From assembly GCA_013399115.1 (NCBI GenBank), contig VXAA01000605.1, positions 98,790-162,789 of the forward strand: a DNA stretch of 64,000 bases, given 5' to 3'. The position numbers were made by a program, and so were the translations under genes. The DNA comes from Anseranas semipalmata (Eukaryota > Chordata > Aves > Anseriformes > Anseranatidae). Shown here piece by piece: positions 12,181 through 26,600 of the stretch. Numbering within the stretch: the stretch's first letter is position 1; each line of letters begins with the position of its first letter. The notes under the pieces were generated by a model. It did no database searches, had not been told where the DNA came from, and saw nothing but the letters and a program-made list of their open reading frames with translations.

Positions 12181-15100
12181 GAGTCTTTTCTCACCTGAGA
12201 AAGTGATTCCCTGGAATATGTCATGGAACCCAGGGTCAGCATTTCTACGTGCCACATCTAATGCGTGTGAAATTCATGGCCTCAGCCCAGACACCAGAAT
12301 GAAAATGTATCCTTTACATTAAACTTCACAGTTATTCTGTAAAAATATCACCTCAGAATGATGTTGTAAAAATGAATTAAATACCACTTACTTACATGTG
12401 AGAACCTGGCTATAAAAACAGAGTGCCATGAAACAAAAGCACGTTAGAAAATCGGTAACTCTTGATTTAGGGCAGAGTTTGAATAGTGGAACATAATAAA
12501 AAAGTACTTTCATGGCAGAGGAGAGAGTTAAAATTGCACAGATAACTTTAATCCAGCATTTCCTTAACTGTTTCCTGTTAAGATGTCAAAGTCAGGTGTT
12601 ATGCTTACAATGTTATCTTTTTTATTATTGTCTAATTTTCTTGGCACTGCTGGCATTATCCATGGGAGCTAACTTGAGCTTCAAAATGCAGAAGAGAAAT
12701 AGGCATGGATAGCAATAGAAGTTGGGATCTGGAATTGACTCTGGCTATTTAGAGACAAAAAATCTGAGGCAGAAGTTGTTCAGAAAGGAAAGTGAGACTA
12801 GACTGTATCTTCTAGAAGGCTAATTTGGAGTGAAGAAAAGAGCTGCTTACTCTGGAAGAGAGGGGGTGACCCTGGGAAACTCTTTTTCTCTATATATCTT
12901 TTTCTTCAAACATTTTTTTCAGGTATACTTAGAAAGGTACATAAAAGAAGCACATCTATCATCATATCATTAGATTAACTTCACTTTGTAGGAGTTTGCA
13001 TTTCAACAGGAAAATTTCTCCTGCAAATTAAGAAGTTATTAAAAATACCAACTAACATTTCTGGAAAAGAACTTGTGACCCATTGACGTGTGTGCTGACA
13101 CAAGGAAGCATTACAGACATCAACATATATTTGCCAGAAGTTCTTTTTACTGTATTTGTTAAATGCATATGGCTCTGCTATGGGTACCCACACTGCTTCC
13201 ATGAGACAACCTCATGCTTCAAACTTGTGGAGACTGGGCTAATAACAAGATCAAGACTGTTAATGAAAGAATGCTGATAATACAGTTAATGTTTGGTACT
13301 GAAGAGACAGTTTTATAACAAAGGGAAAACATGGTATTTCAGCATTGTAGCAGTCCCATGAAGGGGACTTTCTCATTATTTGACTGTGCATGGGATGTCT
13401 GTGTGTCCTACTGGACAAAAAATTTTGCTTTGAGAAGTGACCTCCTTCAAGCCCTGCTACCTACCTACCCTACCTACACAACAAGCCTGACTGCTGGCCC
13501 AGATCCAGAGCCAGTCCCTCTAAGGGCCACTGCTTCATGGCCTTGCAGACTTTCCCAAAGCAAGCGTCTCCGAGAAGCCACCGGGCACCATTTGAGGAAT
13601 CTAGCTTAGTGTCTCAGAACTCTTGTTGAGACCTATAGGCTGACTCAGAAGTTCCTGTGCAACCATTCTGTGTGCTTTGGTCGCCCAAGATCTCTTTGAA
13701 AGCCTCCAGATGTCACTAGAATACATTAACGGCTGCTTAGCATATGCTAATAGTTCCCAGATGGGAAATATTGCTTTGCATTGAGTGGGTCCCAAATAAG
13801 CGGAGATTTTGAGCACTGCTGAGTGGCTTGACATGCATCCCTTATCAGCACAGACATCAGAGAGTTTATTGACATGTCAGCAACCTGAGTACAATGGCAA
13901 CTAGTCAAAACATTGATTCAGAGACATGGAGAAATGCACAATCCTGCTTGCAGCCATCCCAGCATGGGGTCAGAGCCAGCCTGGAAGTCTGTTGCATTCT
14001 TACCAGTTTGAGGAAACAACACCTTTCTCTTATGTTTATTTTTGGGTTATTTTTGACTGTCTGGGAGGTGCTCAAATATTAGTGTGATGGGAATTACACA
14101 CGCAACGAGGCTGAATAGGGGACACATTTTTTCTTGTGGGAGACATGTCATATATTCAAGAGTGGCAGTAATTACTACGCAATTTTTACCTTAAACCATC
14201 ACCACCAAAACAGCCTTTGTAACTATTATTTCCCAAGAGGTCTCTGGACTTGGGAAGCTTTCTCAGTTACTTGTTTGCATGCCACTGGGGAGGGGTCATT
14301 AACCATGCTGAATTTATTCTATCCATCAGCCTTTGGGCAACTGTCTGTGCTTCTTTTTATCCAGAGGACTAACTATAGAGGGGCAACAGTTTTTTTTGTG
14401 TTTTTTTTTTTTTCTTTCTCACTGTCCTCATTCTTCCAGAGTCAGTAAATTTTTTCAAAGCACCAGAAGCTCAGAAGTGCAGGAAACTGCTCACACCACA
14501 GTCTGGAGTGTGGGTTCAGCTTGAGTGAATATTCAGATGCTTCTCCAAAGCTTATCTGGCCTAGCCAAAACCTCCTGAATTTACAAAATTGGGCTGGGCA
14601 TTTTATGAGAACAGGATCTCTTACAAGATTTTCAGTATTTCCTCTACTGACTAGAAAATACCATGAGATCAGCTTGGAAATCAAAATAATTTATTTTGAT
14701 TTAAACATGGATCATAGTGCTTCCAGATCTTAAAAAGATTCAAAGTGAACTGGCTTGTAGAAATTGGTTGAAGGTTGAGGAGGACGACTCCTTTTATTTT
14801 GCCCTCCTTAATCCAGTTTGCTCTTCTTCAATGGCATCCAAAGAAACACTACCCTTGGCAGACGTGTCTCATTTCCAGCACAACCATCCCCTTGCCCTGA
14901 CGTTGCCTTGCTGCTGCAGCACCTTCTCTTGAAATAAATTATTAACAACTTGTAAATCCTAAGCCAGCAATTATTCACCAAAAGGTCAGGCAGATCAAAT
15001 GACTTCCACATCAGCTCAAAACTCCTCCATCAAAAATGAGACGAAAGCACTGATGTGCCTGATCTTCATTCCAGCCCTGCATCCTAGGTTTCAAAGGCCA

Positions 15101-18100
15101 CCCTTTGGTTCTGAGGTTGAGGATGGGCAGTCAGCTACCTTGAAGCTTTCCATCCAAAAGGTTTTCCTATGAGGTTGTTTGTCTGTCTGCTCTTTTGAGT
15201 GCACATGTCACATCTTTAGCATTTACACCCATTAGGGTGGATTTTTTACTGTGCTCACAACTGAGTTGGCTTTATCTCTGCAGCCTTCAATGTGGCAGGA
15301 ACCAAAATGCCATCTCCCAGCAATGCCTGATAAAGCTCTGCCTAGAGACGTGGCTGGCACTGTTTTGCTGGTAAGCAGGAGCAGCAGCCGTATCCCACCA
15401 TTCATTACATCTTCTCCTTGCACACACCGCCCTCTCTCACAGAAAGCATTTCAACAGCAGAGGTTACTTGCAGTTCTTAGAAGCTTTCCCCAGAAGAGGC
15501 TGTTTTTCCTGGTGTTGCCTGTGAAGAGGAACACAGCCACTCTGATGACTGCAGACACATGAAAATGTAGATGCCAAGAGTGGTGGAGACCAACCTTGCT
15601 GTGACCCACAGGATGGGGCCAGGAAGTCTGCAGTGGCTGCTCATACCTGCTCTGTCTTCCTATTTTCAGTTTGCTTTTATTATTTGTTTCTCCCCCGGTG
15701 GGTGGTTGACTTTGATGACCGAGTTGTCCCTTTAATGACCCAGGAGATGGTCAGAACCCAACGGTCATCTGCTTTGTACACAGACTGTCACATTCCCCTG
15801 TCAGTGCTAACGGGGGTTAACAAAGGTGATCAGAATAGGGCTGCTTTTCCTCCTATGTTGCCAGCTGGGTGTGCTGCAAGGAAAAACATGGATGCATGTA
15901 CATACAGCCCTTCTAGGAGGCAGTAGCAGCAGTGTTAGAGCTTTTTTCACACTCCAAGGAAAGCCAAAGTCAACTGCGAAGAATAAAACACAGTGGCTGT
16001 GACTATTTCAGAGAAGAGTGAGCTCTGGCCAGGCCTGGACTGCATCCACACATCACAGCTAGAGAAGCTGCAGCACTGCCACAATGAGAAGAAGCAGCCA
16101 CTGACCCCACAGAACAAGTTAATGTGTAAAAGCTGCTTGAATATCCTGCTCTGAACTACAGCTTTTTATTTTTGAAGTACTGCTCAATCTTAAAACTTGC
16201 AGAGATTAAGGAATTTGAGAGGGGAAGTCTCCCAGCATCAGACATATGACAGAGTAAGTCCACTGGCCATCTTAATGCATACAATAGAGAATAACTGTAC
16301 AACAGCACTGTGGGTGATCTGCAGTCCATCTGCCAGTAGTTTCATCTGTGTCGCCTATGGAGATGCTTCTGGTGGCTAGAGGTGAGGGCATGTACCACGC
16401 TCCCCTGCGTTGTAGTCAGTGCGGTGAAGTAGCACACTGAGGCTTCCTAGGAGTGTCATGATGAAACCCAAAAAGATGGCACAATACCAAGCCCTTAGGA
16501 AAACACTTTGATAAAGTATGGTGATTTAAGGTGAGCAAGTTGCCATGGCTTTAATTCCACTACCATGCATGTAAACCAAATCTTCCTTTTCAAGGCAACA
16601 GAGCTAGATAATGATATATGTATACATACACATATATACATTTATCTATATTTGTATGAATATATAAATAAAATGGCACGAAATGATTGAAAGCAGTGTG
16701 GGAAGCTCCCTTAAGCCACTGGACAGATCACCACTGCCAGTGCAAACCTGAGGCCAATGATGTTAACTTGGTTTTTGGATATATAAATTAGAATAATGGC
16801 ATTTTACTGACCTGTTGTATACACTGGTGAGATCAGCAGTGAGGAGTTGTGCCACCAGAAAGATGATGGAAGTGTCTAGAAAAACATCTGGAGAGTGATT
16901 CAGTGAAAAAAAAAATACATATATTTTTGCTGTAAAATGACCAGATCAATCTATAGAGCCCATAGTTAGCTTCTAATGCTTGATGCTGAAGCAGTACCTT
17001 TGAAATTCAGGGGGATTACTCTGCTGCCTAGGTGCAAAGAAAGCTGGTAGTTGGATATTGAGGATTTATTCAAATTCCTTTCTGCTGTTACACCCTTGTA
17101 TGGCTCCGGCTGTTAGAGAGATGCAACACTTGCTGCACATGGTAGTGTCATTTGTCAGTACTTAGCAAATTTGGCAGTACTTAGCTGGCCACAATGGAGT
17201 CTCAGGTCAGATATATGCAGACATGATGGAGTCTCAGTAAAAGAATTGCGTTCTTTCCCTTCTGAAAGTTGAGATATGAATGCTTTAAGTATGTATGTCT
17301 ATCCTGCAGTGATTTCCTTCAAAGGAAAAGAACTGCCTCCCTCCAAAGAAATCTAAGCAGGGAAGAGGAAAAGCTTCAGCAACGAAAGACAACGCAAAAG
17401 GCAGAACCATAAGAAAAAAGGAAGAAAAAAGCAGATTTTTCACTCTGAGGCTTAAGGACAGGTGGGGATGTAGGAGACTTTAGAATAAGATATTTCCCTC
17501 TCCCTCAGACCCACAAGACATCTGGACTGCACAGGGCACCCAACAGTAAGTGGAGTTCAGGTGGCATAAGCAAACTATCATAGGGCAGTTAAGACTTCTC
17601 CTTAACCAAACTATATCGTGAAAAAAATCTGAAATGCCCATAAAAATAACTACAAGACTCAAACAGAGGGGAAGGGAAGAAATTAATCCAGTGGAAAGCT
17701 GGATCTGTGTCACCTCCCCGCCAGGTGTCTGTCTTGTGTCCTCTCCTGCACACAGTATAGTTCACACCGTGCTTCTCCTGGTTGGAACACCTTGGCAACA
17801 AACTCATTGACCATTTTAAGGATCCAGGTGAAATTTTGGGAAATGGCATTTTTTGTGCCCTCAGATGGCTCACAAGCCTCACTTTTTTGTGTTAATGTTT
17901 AACTGGGACCTTTTTACTGTGAGCTGATTGTTAACATGGATTTCACACCACTGAGAGAATGTGCAAAGTCTACAAAGAAAGACATTGTCTGCTTTGTTTA
18001 ACAAATGACATTATTTCCCTTCTGCCTAGCAACCCATAACAGGGCCAGAGGATTTGCAACAGGGAGCTAGCAGAATAGAGCATTTCAAGCTAGCAAATAG

Positions 18101-18153
18101 GTCTCATGCTTTCATTGCACTTTGTAGCTTAGCCAAGAACTTGTAAAAGGATT
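12181..18153. other. 6 kb non-coding stretch, no gene recognised
   Basis: No known exon or clear repeat family is visible. There is a short CTAC-rich run near 13,457-13,478, an A/T-rich TA-dinucleotide patch at about 16,613-16,674, and a pair of nested short direct repeats at 17,156-17,237 (ten-base cagtacttag twice, then twelve-base atggagtctcag twice). Open frames are short and overlap on both strands as expected by chance. Confidence 0.6.
16613..16674. repeat. AT-rich, TA-dinucleotide low-complexity patch
   Basis: An alternating TA/CA-type stretch (tatatgtatacatacacata and similar) that ends in ATAAATAAAA. It is a degenerate simple repeat with no gene nearby. Confidence 0.8.
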
Positions 18154-18160
18154 AAAAAAA

Positions 18161-18228
<68 letters not shown>

Positions 18229-18229
18229 A
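18154..18229. repeat. (AAAG)n microsatellite
   Basis: A nine-A run leads into about 17 nearly perfect AAAG units ending at 18,229. Like the array at the left edge it is pure purine on the plus strand. It is flanked by unrelated sequence and is likely polymorphic. Confidence 0.98.
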
Positions 18230-21200
18230 TGGATTTCTTAATCTAATAACTGTAAAAAAAAAACTCTCTAAACCCACATACTTACAATTTCATCAAAACT
18301 GCAAGGAAATATAGCTTTCAACAGCACTTCAAAATACATTTTTTGGAACAATTAATTACTTGAGTATTTCCAAAATAATGGAAGCTTGATAGAATACTTA
18401 TATCTTTCTGTGCACACAGTAAGATCATCACCTTACCATGCCCTTAATTTCCATAGTGAGAACTAAAATAATAATAATGTTATACTGTTACTCTAAACAT
18501 TAACAGATCCATAATCAGGGCCATTTTCTCACACTTCTTCATAGCCATCATAATTCCCTTTATGTCTCTGATATGCCGAAACTGAAAGAATATCTGCATT
18601 TTAAAACTTCCTTATTTTGTGCCTTGCACTTGGTAGGCTTGCCTACAGCCAAGCCATGTGAGTCAGGCTCTGTCATTCATGTGGAGGGGACAGGAGGATG
18701 AAAGCAAAGGGCAGGTAAAGGATTACAACCGTCAGCGTGGGCCAGTGGCTGACCTGTAGGTCTGGCACGTGCAGTAGCGTTGAGGAGGGGAGAGGGGGGC
18801 ATTGATACAATATATGTAGATTTGTTTGTCAATCCAGAATGACTTGACGAGCTGATAATACACCAATGAGACCAGAAAGCACATCAGGGAGCAGCAAGAG
18901 CTGGATGTCCTGCGAGGGATGGCAAGCCAGAGCTGAGAGTGACAACAAGGCCACCAGAGAAGTGACAACACCAACAGCCCCATCCCACAAGATCGGGGGC
19001 AGTAGCCAGGGCCAGTTACAGCCCAGGGATCACCAGACAGGTCCATGGTGATGAGGCAGGGCCGAGGCCAAGCCAAGAAGACAAGTCAGCAGGTTGGGGG
19101 GTGAGGATGAGCAAGGTGCAAGGCTGGGCACTGGCATTCCCATGGAGAAGACACCCACATTAAGGGCCTGAGCTTGACAGCACCTGCTGGGCAATGCAGA
19201 GGAGACCCCAGCCAGCCTTCTCACTGCTCTTTCACATGGATTGTTTTCTCAGCAGCCTTTCCCATTTGCTGGCTGTGAGCGCAGGCATCCCAAGCCCCAG
19301 GAGACATGGAACCAGGCTGCAGAGTCCCATGGTGCACGCAGGGCATGGACAACATGTATGACATGATGCCTTTCCAGCTTCTTCCTGGCATGCAAAGGGC
19401 AGAGGAGGATTGACTATGTTCGCTATCTCTTTAAGTTACTAGACTTAAAGACCTCAGAAGAACCTCCTGCCAGTGAGGTTTAAAACACCCCCATGGAGGT
19501 GGTGCTTAATGCCCCCACAGATGTCACTGCCAGCAGATGCTGTGACACACATGAATTGTTGCTTGGCTCAAGGGGAGACTGGGCAAGTACACAGAAGAGA
19601 AACCCACTGAGGGTTACACAGAAAACACAATCAGATGAAGAAATTCCTGAGCTGAAGACAGAGGTTAGGAGGCTGCTGCAGGGAAGCATTCTGTTCACTT
19701 TTCCGGTCTTTACTCCTCCCTGTCTATCACTTACAGACACTGGTGGAGACAGGACACTGAGCTGGAGGAGAACTTGGTCTGACCCGGGACAGCTGCTTTG
19801 ATGAAATTCCTAGACATACTAAAGGATCAGCTTCATCCTTCTTAAGCTGAGAGCAATTCAGTCTTCCTGCACAGTAATTAGAAAGAGAAATGAGCCTCAT
19901 AGAAAGGCTCAGCTGAGACTCATCTTCCTCCATTCATCATATAAAGACCAATTCCTCAGAGTCCCAGTGCTATGTAGGATGAATCTAGGTCCTAATATCC
20001 TTTTCTGCCTTACTGTAAAAATAAGACAAAAAAAAAAACTAATTTTGAAAGTCCTTATTTTTTTGAGAATTACACAGGAACGTTTGAAAACCTTATTTTC
20101 TCAAATAATTGCAAAACTGGGCACCTAATTTGACTCCTGTTGTAAGTGATACAGTATTGGAAAAACTCACCTGAAAAAAGATCTAATGGTAATCTTGATA
20201 AGAATGATTTTTAGATAAATAAAGTTATTCATTGTACACACAAATGTTCTGCTTTATTGTGCAACTCATATGATCAGATCAGAAACCTTTTGCAGAGATG
20301 TTTTTATATGCTGCATATGTCCCTTACTTTATCTCCGGTATATTACAGGTAAGTTATAAACAGGTATGGCCCTGTGAAATGTCACAGAGTCCCTTCTACT
20401 GGTACCGCTTCTTGCAAAGCCAGGTCGCTCATTTATCCCTGCTCAACTCAGCAAACTGAACTGATTCTGTGAAACTTCATTAGGGACAGGCAACACAAAG
20501 CTACAAACAATTGAAAGTCTCTCTCCAAATGACCTAGCCCAGCCTTTCCCAGGTGGAGCTGTCTGCACCCAGAAGTCTGTAAGACATCAGAACATGTCCG
20601 CGAAGCAGCTAGAAAAAAACAACAGCACAAACAAGCACTCATGGCCACTCATGGGCAAGGCAACAAAATGAGGGGAAATACAAATATTAAATGAATATTC
20701 AAAGCTTGGCCCAACTTTCATTTAATTGTAAATGAAAGCCATTACTGATATACAGTATAAGATGGCTTTGAATTTTCAAGTTGTCTCTTGAAAGTGGGGA
20801 AAATCTAGGGCAGTATTTCTCAACAGTTTAAAATTTAAAAATCTTCCTAAAAAAGGAATCCTGAACACTCCCTTCTGCTTACGTTCAGGCAGCAGTAATT
20901 TTGGAGAAGGGAAAATGCCAAAACTAATTGTGACAGAAAGATTTTGAACATATATATATAACACAATACAAGATATTATTAACAACAAAGCAAAACAAAA
21001 AGCTGGTACCTTTTTGAAGGAACTCAATATTTAGAACTTAGATTAAAGTCTAAGCAAGTAGTACAACCGTGGGTATCTAATTAAGGGATAATTAAGCAAT
21101 GTATTTAATTTTTTGTCAAAGGCACCACATACAGGGATGTGGAGTATGCACATACATACGAAGCAGCAGTGAACTTCATTCCTGCCCTCCCCCATCACAT

Positions 21201-23441
21201 GGATTCTGTGATTATTTTAACAGCACCATTTGTTTTTCCTTATTTCCATTGTTTAATTGGAACAAAAACAACCTGCAGCCTCACTCGCAAAAATCATAAA
21301 TCTCACAGTTCAGTAGTCTGTTCAGGCGAATTGTGTTAGAGCTCCCGGGCTGTATGAGAACTTGGGCAGTCCAGGAAGTGTTTACACAGATAAGAGATTT
21401 GCAGCGAGAGGGAAAAAATAAAAAAGTGCACGGTTCACGTGGGATTTCACTTATTCACGGGCTCGGAGGGACGGCAAGCAGAGCTTGGGTTGCAAAGAGG
21501 GCTGCCAGGCCCACGGCAGCTGATCGCCTGCGGGCAGCATCGCACCAGGCATGACGGAGGGGCGGCTCGAGGAGACGTGAGCACCTCCCACGCTGGTCAG
21601 AAAGTGAGTGGCGGAAGGGTTAAAGAACCCCATGGCGCGTTGCATGGCTTACAAACAAAAGCCAAAGTAAACAAAAAGCAATAATTTATCCCTCAGAAGT
21701 CATCGATTTCCCTTATTCTCACACCAAGCGCTGCAGTGTCAGGAATCTGCGTCTGCAGCCAGCACCAGGAAATCCTGACTGCCGGGCGAAAGCTCGGAGG
21801 GATCGTCAGCTGCAGCAGAACAGCACATAGGCAGGAGCCCAGCTGGGAGTGGGATGTGCAGAGGCCTCATGTGGGCAGAAAGAGCCCTGTAAAAAGGGTG
21901 AAAGAGGGCATCAGGCTGCTCCTCTGCTGCTTTCCTGCTGGAAAGTGAGTCACGGCTTCAGGGGGCCACGGCAGAGGCATCAGGAGAGAGCTGGGAAATA
22001 ACACGTCAAGGTGCTGAGAGCCTGGATTCTGGGGCACTGGTGTTACGCAGTTGTACGCAGCAGAGAAAAGAGAACCAGTGACTCTTTGTAAGCTGTTAAA
22101 ATATTAAATGGAAGCTTAGCATTAAAGGATTTTTAACTAATTAGAGGAATACTTCTAAATGAAGTTGCTCTGGGAAGCTTGCTCAATCCTATGTGAGAGC
22201 AGAGGAGCCTGGTGACAGGGGCTCCTGTCCTCACTGAGCGAGTAATTTAATTAAACACAAGTAATACAGGAAGTCTCTTTAACCCAGCCAGGGGACGTGC
22301 TGTGATCCTCAAAAGGAAGGTGCTGAAGGAGCACAAAAATCACATAAATTCCTAATTTCAAGGTCCCTGTAAAAGTTGTTAAGAGCTAGGTAAACAAAGT
22401 TATTTTCCCAGTAGCATGAACATAGTGGGAAGTGAAAGGCTTAGTTTGATTTAAATTGTGACAAAACACTCAGAAACCATACTAAGGGCTTAGGCCAGGC
22501 ACATGGGGTGTTTGTCAAAGCACAGCTCCTGAGCCAGGTTGCCTCGGCTGATCGAAAGAGGGAGTTTTTAAGGTCACACATGTAAGGCTGCCCGACGCCT
22601 TTTGAGAGTGAAGGTTGAAGTCAGTGTTGGCTGCATTATGTGGATTAACAGGGAGGATGTGGAGATGACATCAGGGTGCCAGAGAATAGCACAGACTCAC
22701 TAGGAAGTCCTGGCCTCTTGGTTTGTGTAACTAAACAGCACGAGTGCAAAAGCAAGGTTTCCAGGTTTGCTATTTAGATGCAGCAAATCTCAACTCAGAT
22801 ACAAAAGGATTTAAGAATCTATCCAACTATTTGCACCAAGCTATCAAATACAGTCCAGAAGAGATAACTGGGGGACAATAAGGCTGGAAGCAAACACCCA
22901 CAACAGGAAATACATGTTTAAAATGCAGGTGCTGTAACTGATTGACCAGGGACATAGACTGAGTTATAATAGACAAAGTCCTTAATTCAGTGTACAGCTG
23001 CAGATGAGAGCTGCTTTTGAGATGCTAAAAAACACGTTACACTTTTACATTTAAAGACACAGACTTCAATTTGATCAACTGAGAACATGCTTTTAGGGGT
23101 CCTTATGCTGGGAATCCCATGTTATGGGTTTCCCAGATCTGTTTCACTGTAGTGGCTCCTTTATTTATACAGGTCAAATGCAATTGCTGGTCATCCAAGA
23201 CACCCTCCTGAAGGGAGGTCTTACTCTACCACCAGACTTCCCCAGCCTTTGCCTTGCCTTGTGGTGGAACCAGATGCACAGGGAATTAGCAGGTGTGCTT
23301 CTTCATCCCCTTCATGACACTCCTTTCTGCCAGCTGTGTGCAATGGGGCACCAAACCCTGCCCTCACCTTCACCCATTTCTCCTCTTGCACTTGAAGTTG
23401 ATGCCTTCCTTCCAGCCTCTCCCAGGTAAGTCCCAATGAAG
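18230..23441. other. 5 kb non-coding stretch, no gene recognised
   Basis: No exon is recognised. A GC-richer block at about 18,720-19,230 includes a 114-codon minus-strand open frame (18,732-19,076) with hydrophobic segments but no known relatives that I can name. A second GC- and CpG-richer block at about 21,430-21,960 carries short open frames on both strands. A short (TA)n run occurs near 20,950. Confidence 0.55.
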
Positions 23442-23655
23442 AGTCCAATGGAGGGCCACCAAGATGATCAAGGAACTGGAGTACTTCTCCAAGGAGAGGT
23501 GAGGAGAGGTTGAGAGAGCTGAGACTGTTCAGCCTGGAAAAGAGGAGGCTCAGGAGGGAATCTCATCAATAGGTACAAATACCTGAAGAGAGGGTGCAAA
23601 GGGGATGGAGCCAAGCTCTTTTCAGCCGTGCCCAGTGCCAGGACAAGAGGCAGAA
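23442..23655 (+). mobile_element. CR1 LINE internal fragment, sense
   Basis: This matches the CR1 3' half in sense: 'gtccaatggagggccaccaa', 'gatcaaggaactgga', 'gctgagactgttcagcctgg', 'aagaggaggctcagg', 'tctcatcaa', 'aaatacctgaagag' and 'cccagtgccaggacaagagg'. Homology ends just after the 'aggacaagaggca' motif, so both the 5' region and the true 3' terminus with its octamer are missing. It is a doubly truncated, non-coding fossil. Confidence 0.93.
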
Positions 23656-26600
23656 CAGGAATCTACCTATTGTCTCACTGCGGGAGGGGACAAAAGTTAG
23701 TGTTTGCCCAAGGCTTAGCGAGGCTGGAGAGCATCAACAGCAATACCACAGTTCTTCTGTGTTGCTCTGGATAAAACAGAGCTGAGCCCAGCAGAACAAC
23801 TCATCTCATTTGTCTGTTAAGAGCCTTCAGCCTGAATATTCAGGCAGCAATGTGCTGCTCCTACCACTAACATCACCCTGCAACTGACTGTGTTCATTGG
23901 CATGCTCGCCTGTTTATTTAGGTGTGTGACAGGCTTCCGTTGTTATTTGGATCAGACCTGCCTCATTATGTTCATTCCAAGCACTGCTTGTGTGCTGTTT
24001 TGTAGACATCTCCTAGACATGCAGGGCACCAGGGGGATTAATAACATTCATCCAAATGTTTTCCCAGAGGTTGGTGCGAGAAAGAAATATTCATATTGAC
24101 CTCACAGAGTTGGGATACGGATCAGATGCACTCAGAATGTGGAGGGAGTTAAGGCTCGATATGATGGAGGGACAACGTTACACTGCACAGGATTTCAAGC
24201 TGGTTTTCTTTTCTAGAGACTCGGTGTTATTCCCTCTACCACAGGACCCCAGAAGAGAACTGCTCTGTGCAGTTTGCAGCCTACAAAGAAGGGTGGTTGA
24301 GCATTGCAGAAAAACAACCTACAAGTAATGAGTCTCCTCAAAGTACCACCTCTCCATCATCTCTGATCTGCTCATGGCAGCTAGGTGGGTGAACCACCAG
24401 GGAGAGGCTTAGACGGTCATTTGGTGCCAAGAAGGGTGAGGACCATCTATGATGGGTCTGGTGGCCCTGGTGGAGCCCATCAGTACCAGGCAGTGAGTTG
24501 AAACAGCAATCTGAGCATTTGAAGAAATCGCCTGAGTATGAACACAGGCAGGACATGGGAAGAGGAATATAAACATTCATCTTCAGTAGGTGCACTTAAC
24601 ATCAGCAGGGTGGGTTATAACTTTAACACTGCACTTAGAAAGAGCAGGGACTTCTTTCCTGCTCTTGTTGGATGGATATGAAACAGCAGTTCATCCCGTG
24701 GAGAAGGAAGCTGGTATGTAATAAACGTGGTATCCTCCATACCCCACCACCCCCAGCTCAGAAGAAAATTAGATTGGCGGCGGTAAGGCTTAAATATCAT
24801 TGACTTAATTCTCTTATACTTTGACCAGCACAGATTAAGGGTACTTGCTCACTTTCCTCACTGTCTACATACAATCCCATATCTGCCATTATCAACTATG
24901 GAGGAGAAAAAAACTATTAATTGCATTATATGGTCAGGTAAGGTTCATGCTATTTTTGGATGAAGACAGGGTGCAGAACCCATGAGTGACTTCATTAAGA
25001 AAACGAATATTTATGAAAGAATTTACCAACACATGAGCAACAATTGGAAGAGTGCAGAGTTATGCTCCCAGGGCCAGTTGGGCATGGGACATAGGGAGGT
25101 TTTTGGTTTGGTTCCAACAAGAAGTAATTCCACAAATGGAAATCATGTTTATGATCCTTTTCATAAGCCTTTAAAGACACTTGTTTGTGTTGGACACTAA
25201 ACAGGGTTTTGGCAAAGGAGTGACAAAGGAATAAGCTTAACACTCAATAAAAAGCACTGCAAGAGCAGGATAAAACGTATATACCTTGTGACAATTATTA
25301 TCCTGAAATAGGTTATTTCAAGGAACAGTCTCAAGCAGTAACCATCTTCACTTAGACGGAGACAGGGACATCAGACCTTTAACTTCAATCCAGGTTACTT
25401 TCCAAAATCAACACTCACCAAACTCTTGTTGAAAAAAGCAGGCACAGAGACAAGATTGCACATTTATACCAGTAAGTTCAGCTCCCACTGAAGCTAATGG
25501 AAGATCTGCCATGAGCTGAAATTGGAGCTTTCCACGCATGGCTGAAGTCTGGTGAGATCTGGGAGGGGTATTTGAAACCGGAAGACTCTATCTGGTTGAC
25601 TTGTTGTACCCCTGACTTACAGTCTTCCTGCTTTTGAGATCTAGTAGCAATAGCTGACAAACCTGTTTTGCTTCCCCATTTCATGTCCACCTTTTAGATA
25701 CCTATTGTTTGCACTTTGCTGAATCAATAACGTTATAAAATGGAACCAATACAAAACTAAAAGTAACTGAAAACAATTCCTTTAGAAGTGGCAAGTCAGT
25801 CATTATCTCGAACCTCACACTTGACAGCACATAACTCTTTGAGATACATGGAGGAATAAATCAGGCCACAAGGTAAGTAGTCCTCATATTCAGTCTTGAC
25901 TTCTACAGGTTACTCTAGTGCAATCACATTATATATTACCTGTGACAGCGTCACACTTGGAAGCCATTCCTGGACCTCAACTTTCCCAGAAAAGACACAC
26001 AATGCACTGGTTTCTTCAGCTGCATCAAGCTGCATAACCTAGGAAGGAGGATCTACAAGCAAGTACCTCTTCACTCAGGACAAATGCTTGGTCTTCAACG
26101 AATCTGACTTCATGGAAGGCCAGCTACATCTTCCTCCAGGTTTCACCTACCCCACCGCTCTGTTACCCAGGCTGAAAGGTCAGTTTTCTGGGTTGCACCT
26201 CAACAGTCCCTGTACCTTGCCTGCTAACATCGCACAAGCCTTTCCAGGAGTTCTTTCAGGGAACATGAAGCAAACATATGTCTGTCCATCCCAAAGCCCT
26301 GGCAAGAAGTATCCCAGCCCTTCCAACACATTGCAAGCTGCACACAGGGAATGGGGATCTTGCATACTGTGGTAGCTCATGGGCAGTGTATTTTCCATTG
26401 CTTTTGTGAGATTATAAGGAATTGAATCTTTATTAAAAGCTTTTAATTGAACTTCACAATTCTTTGTTCTTTGCCCAAGGACTCACACGCTGATTTAGTT
26501 TACAACCAAGAACTGTTAAAAAATACAGCGTTGAGAACCGTTATAGACATCTCAGCTGCCAGGAAATGAAGTGTGAAATGGCAATAAAGTTAGAAAGTGC

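Noticed and set aside
23221..23785. Open frames near the sense CR1 fragment
   Set aside because: They fall partly in or beside non-coding CR1 3' sequence and match no reverse transcriptase motif.
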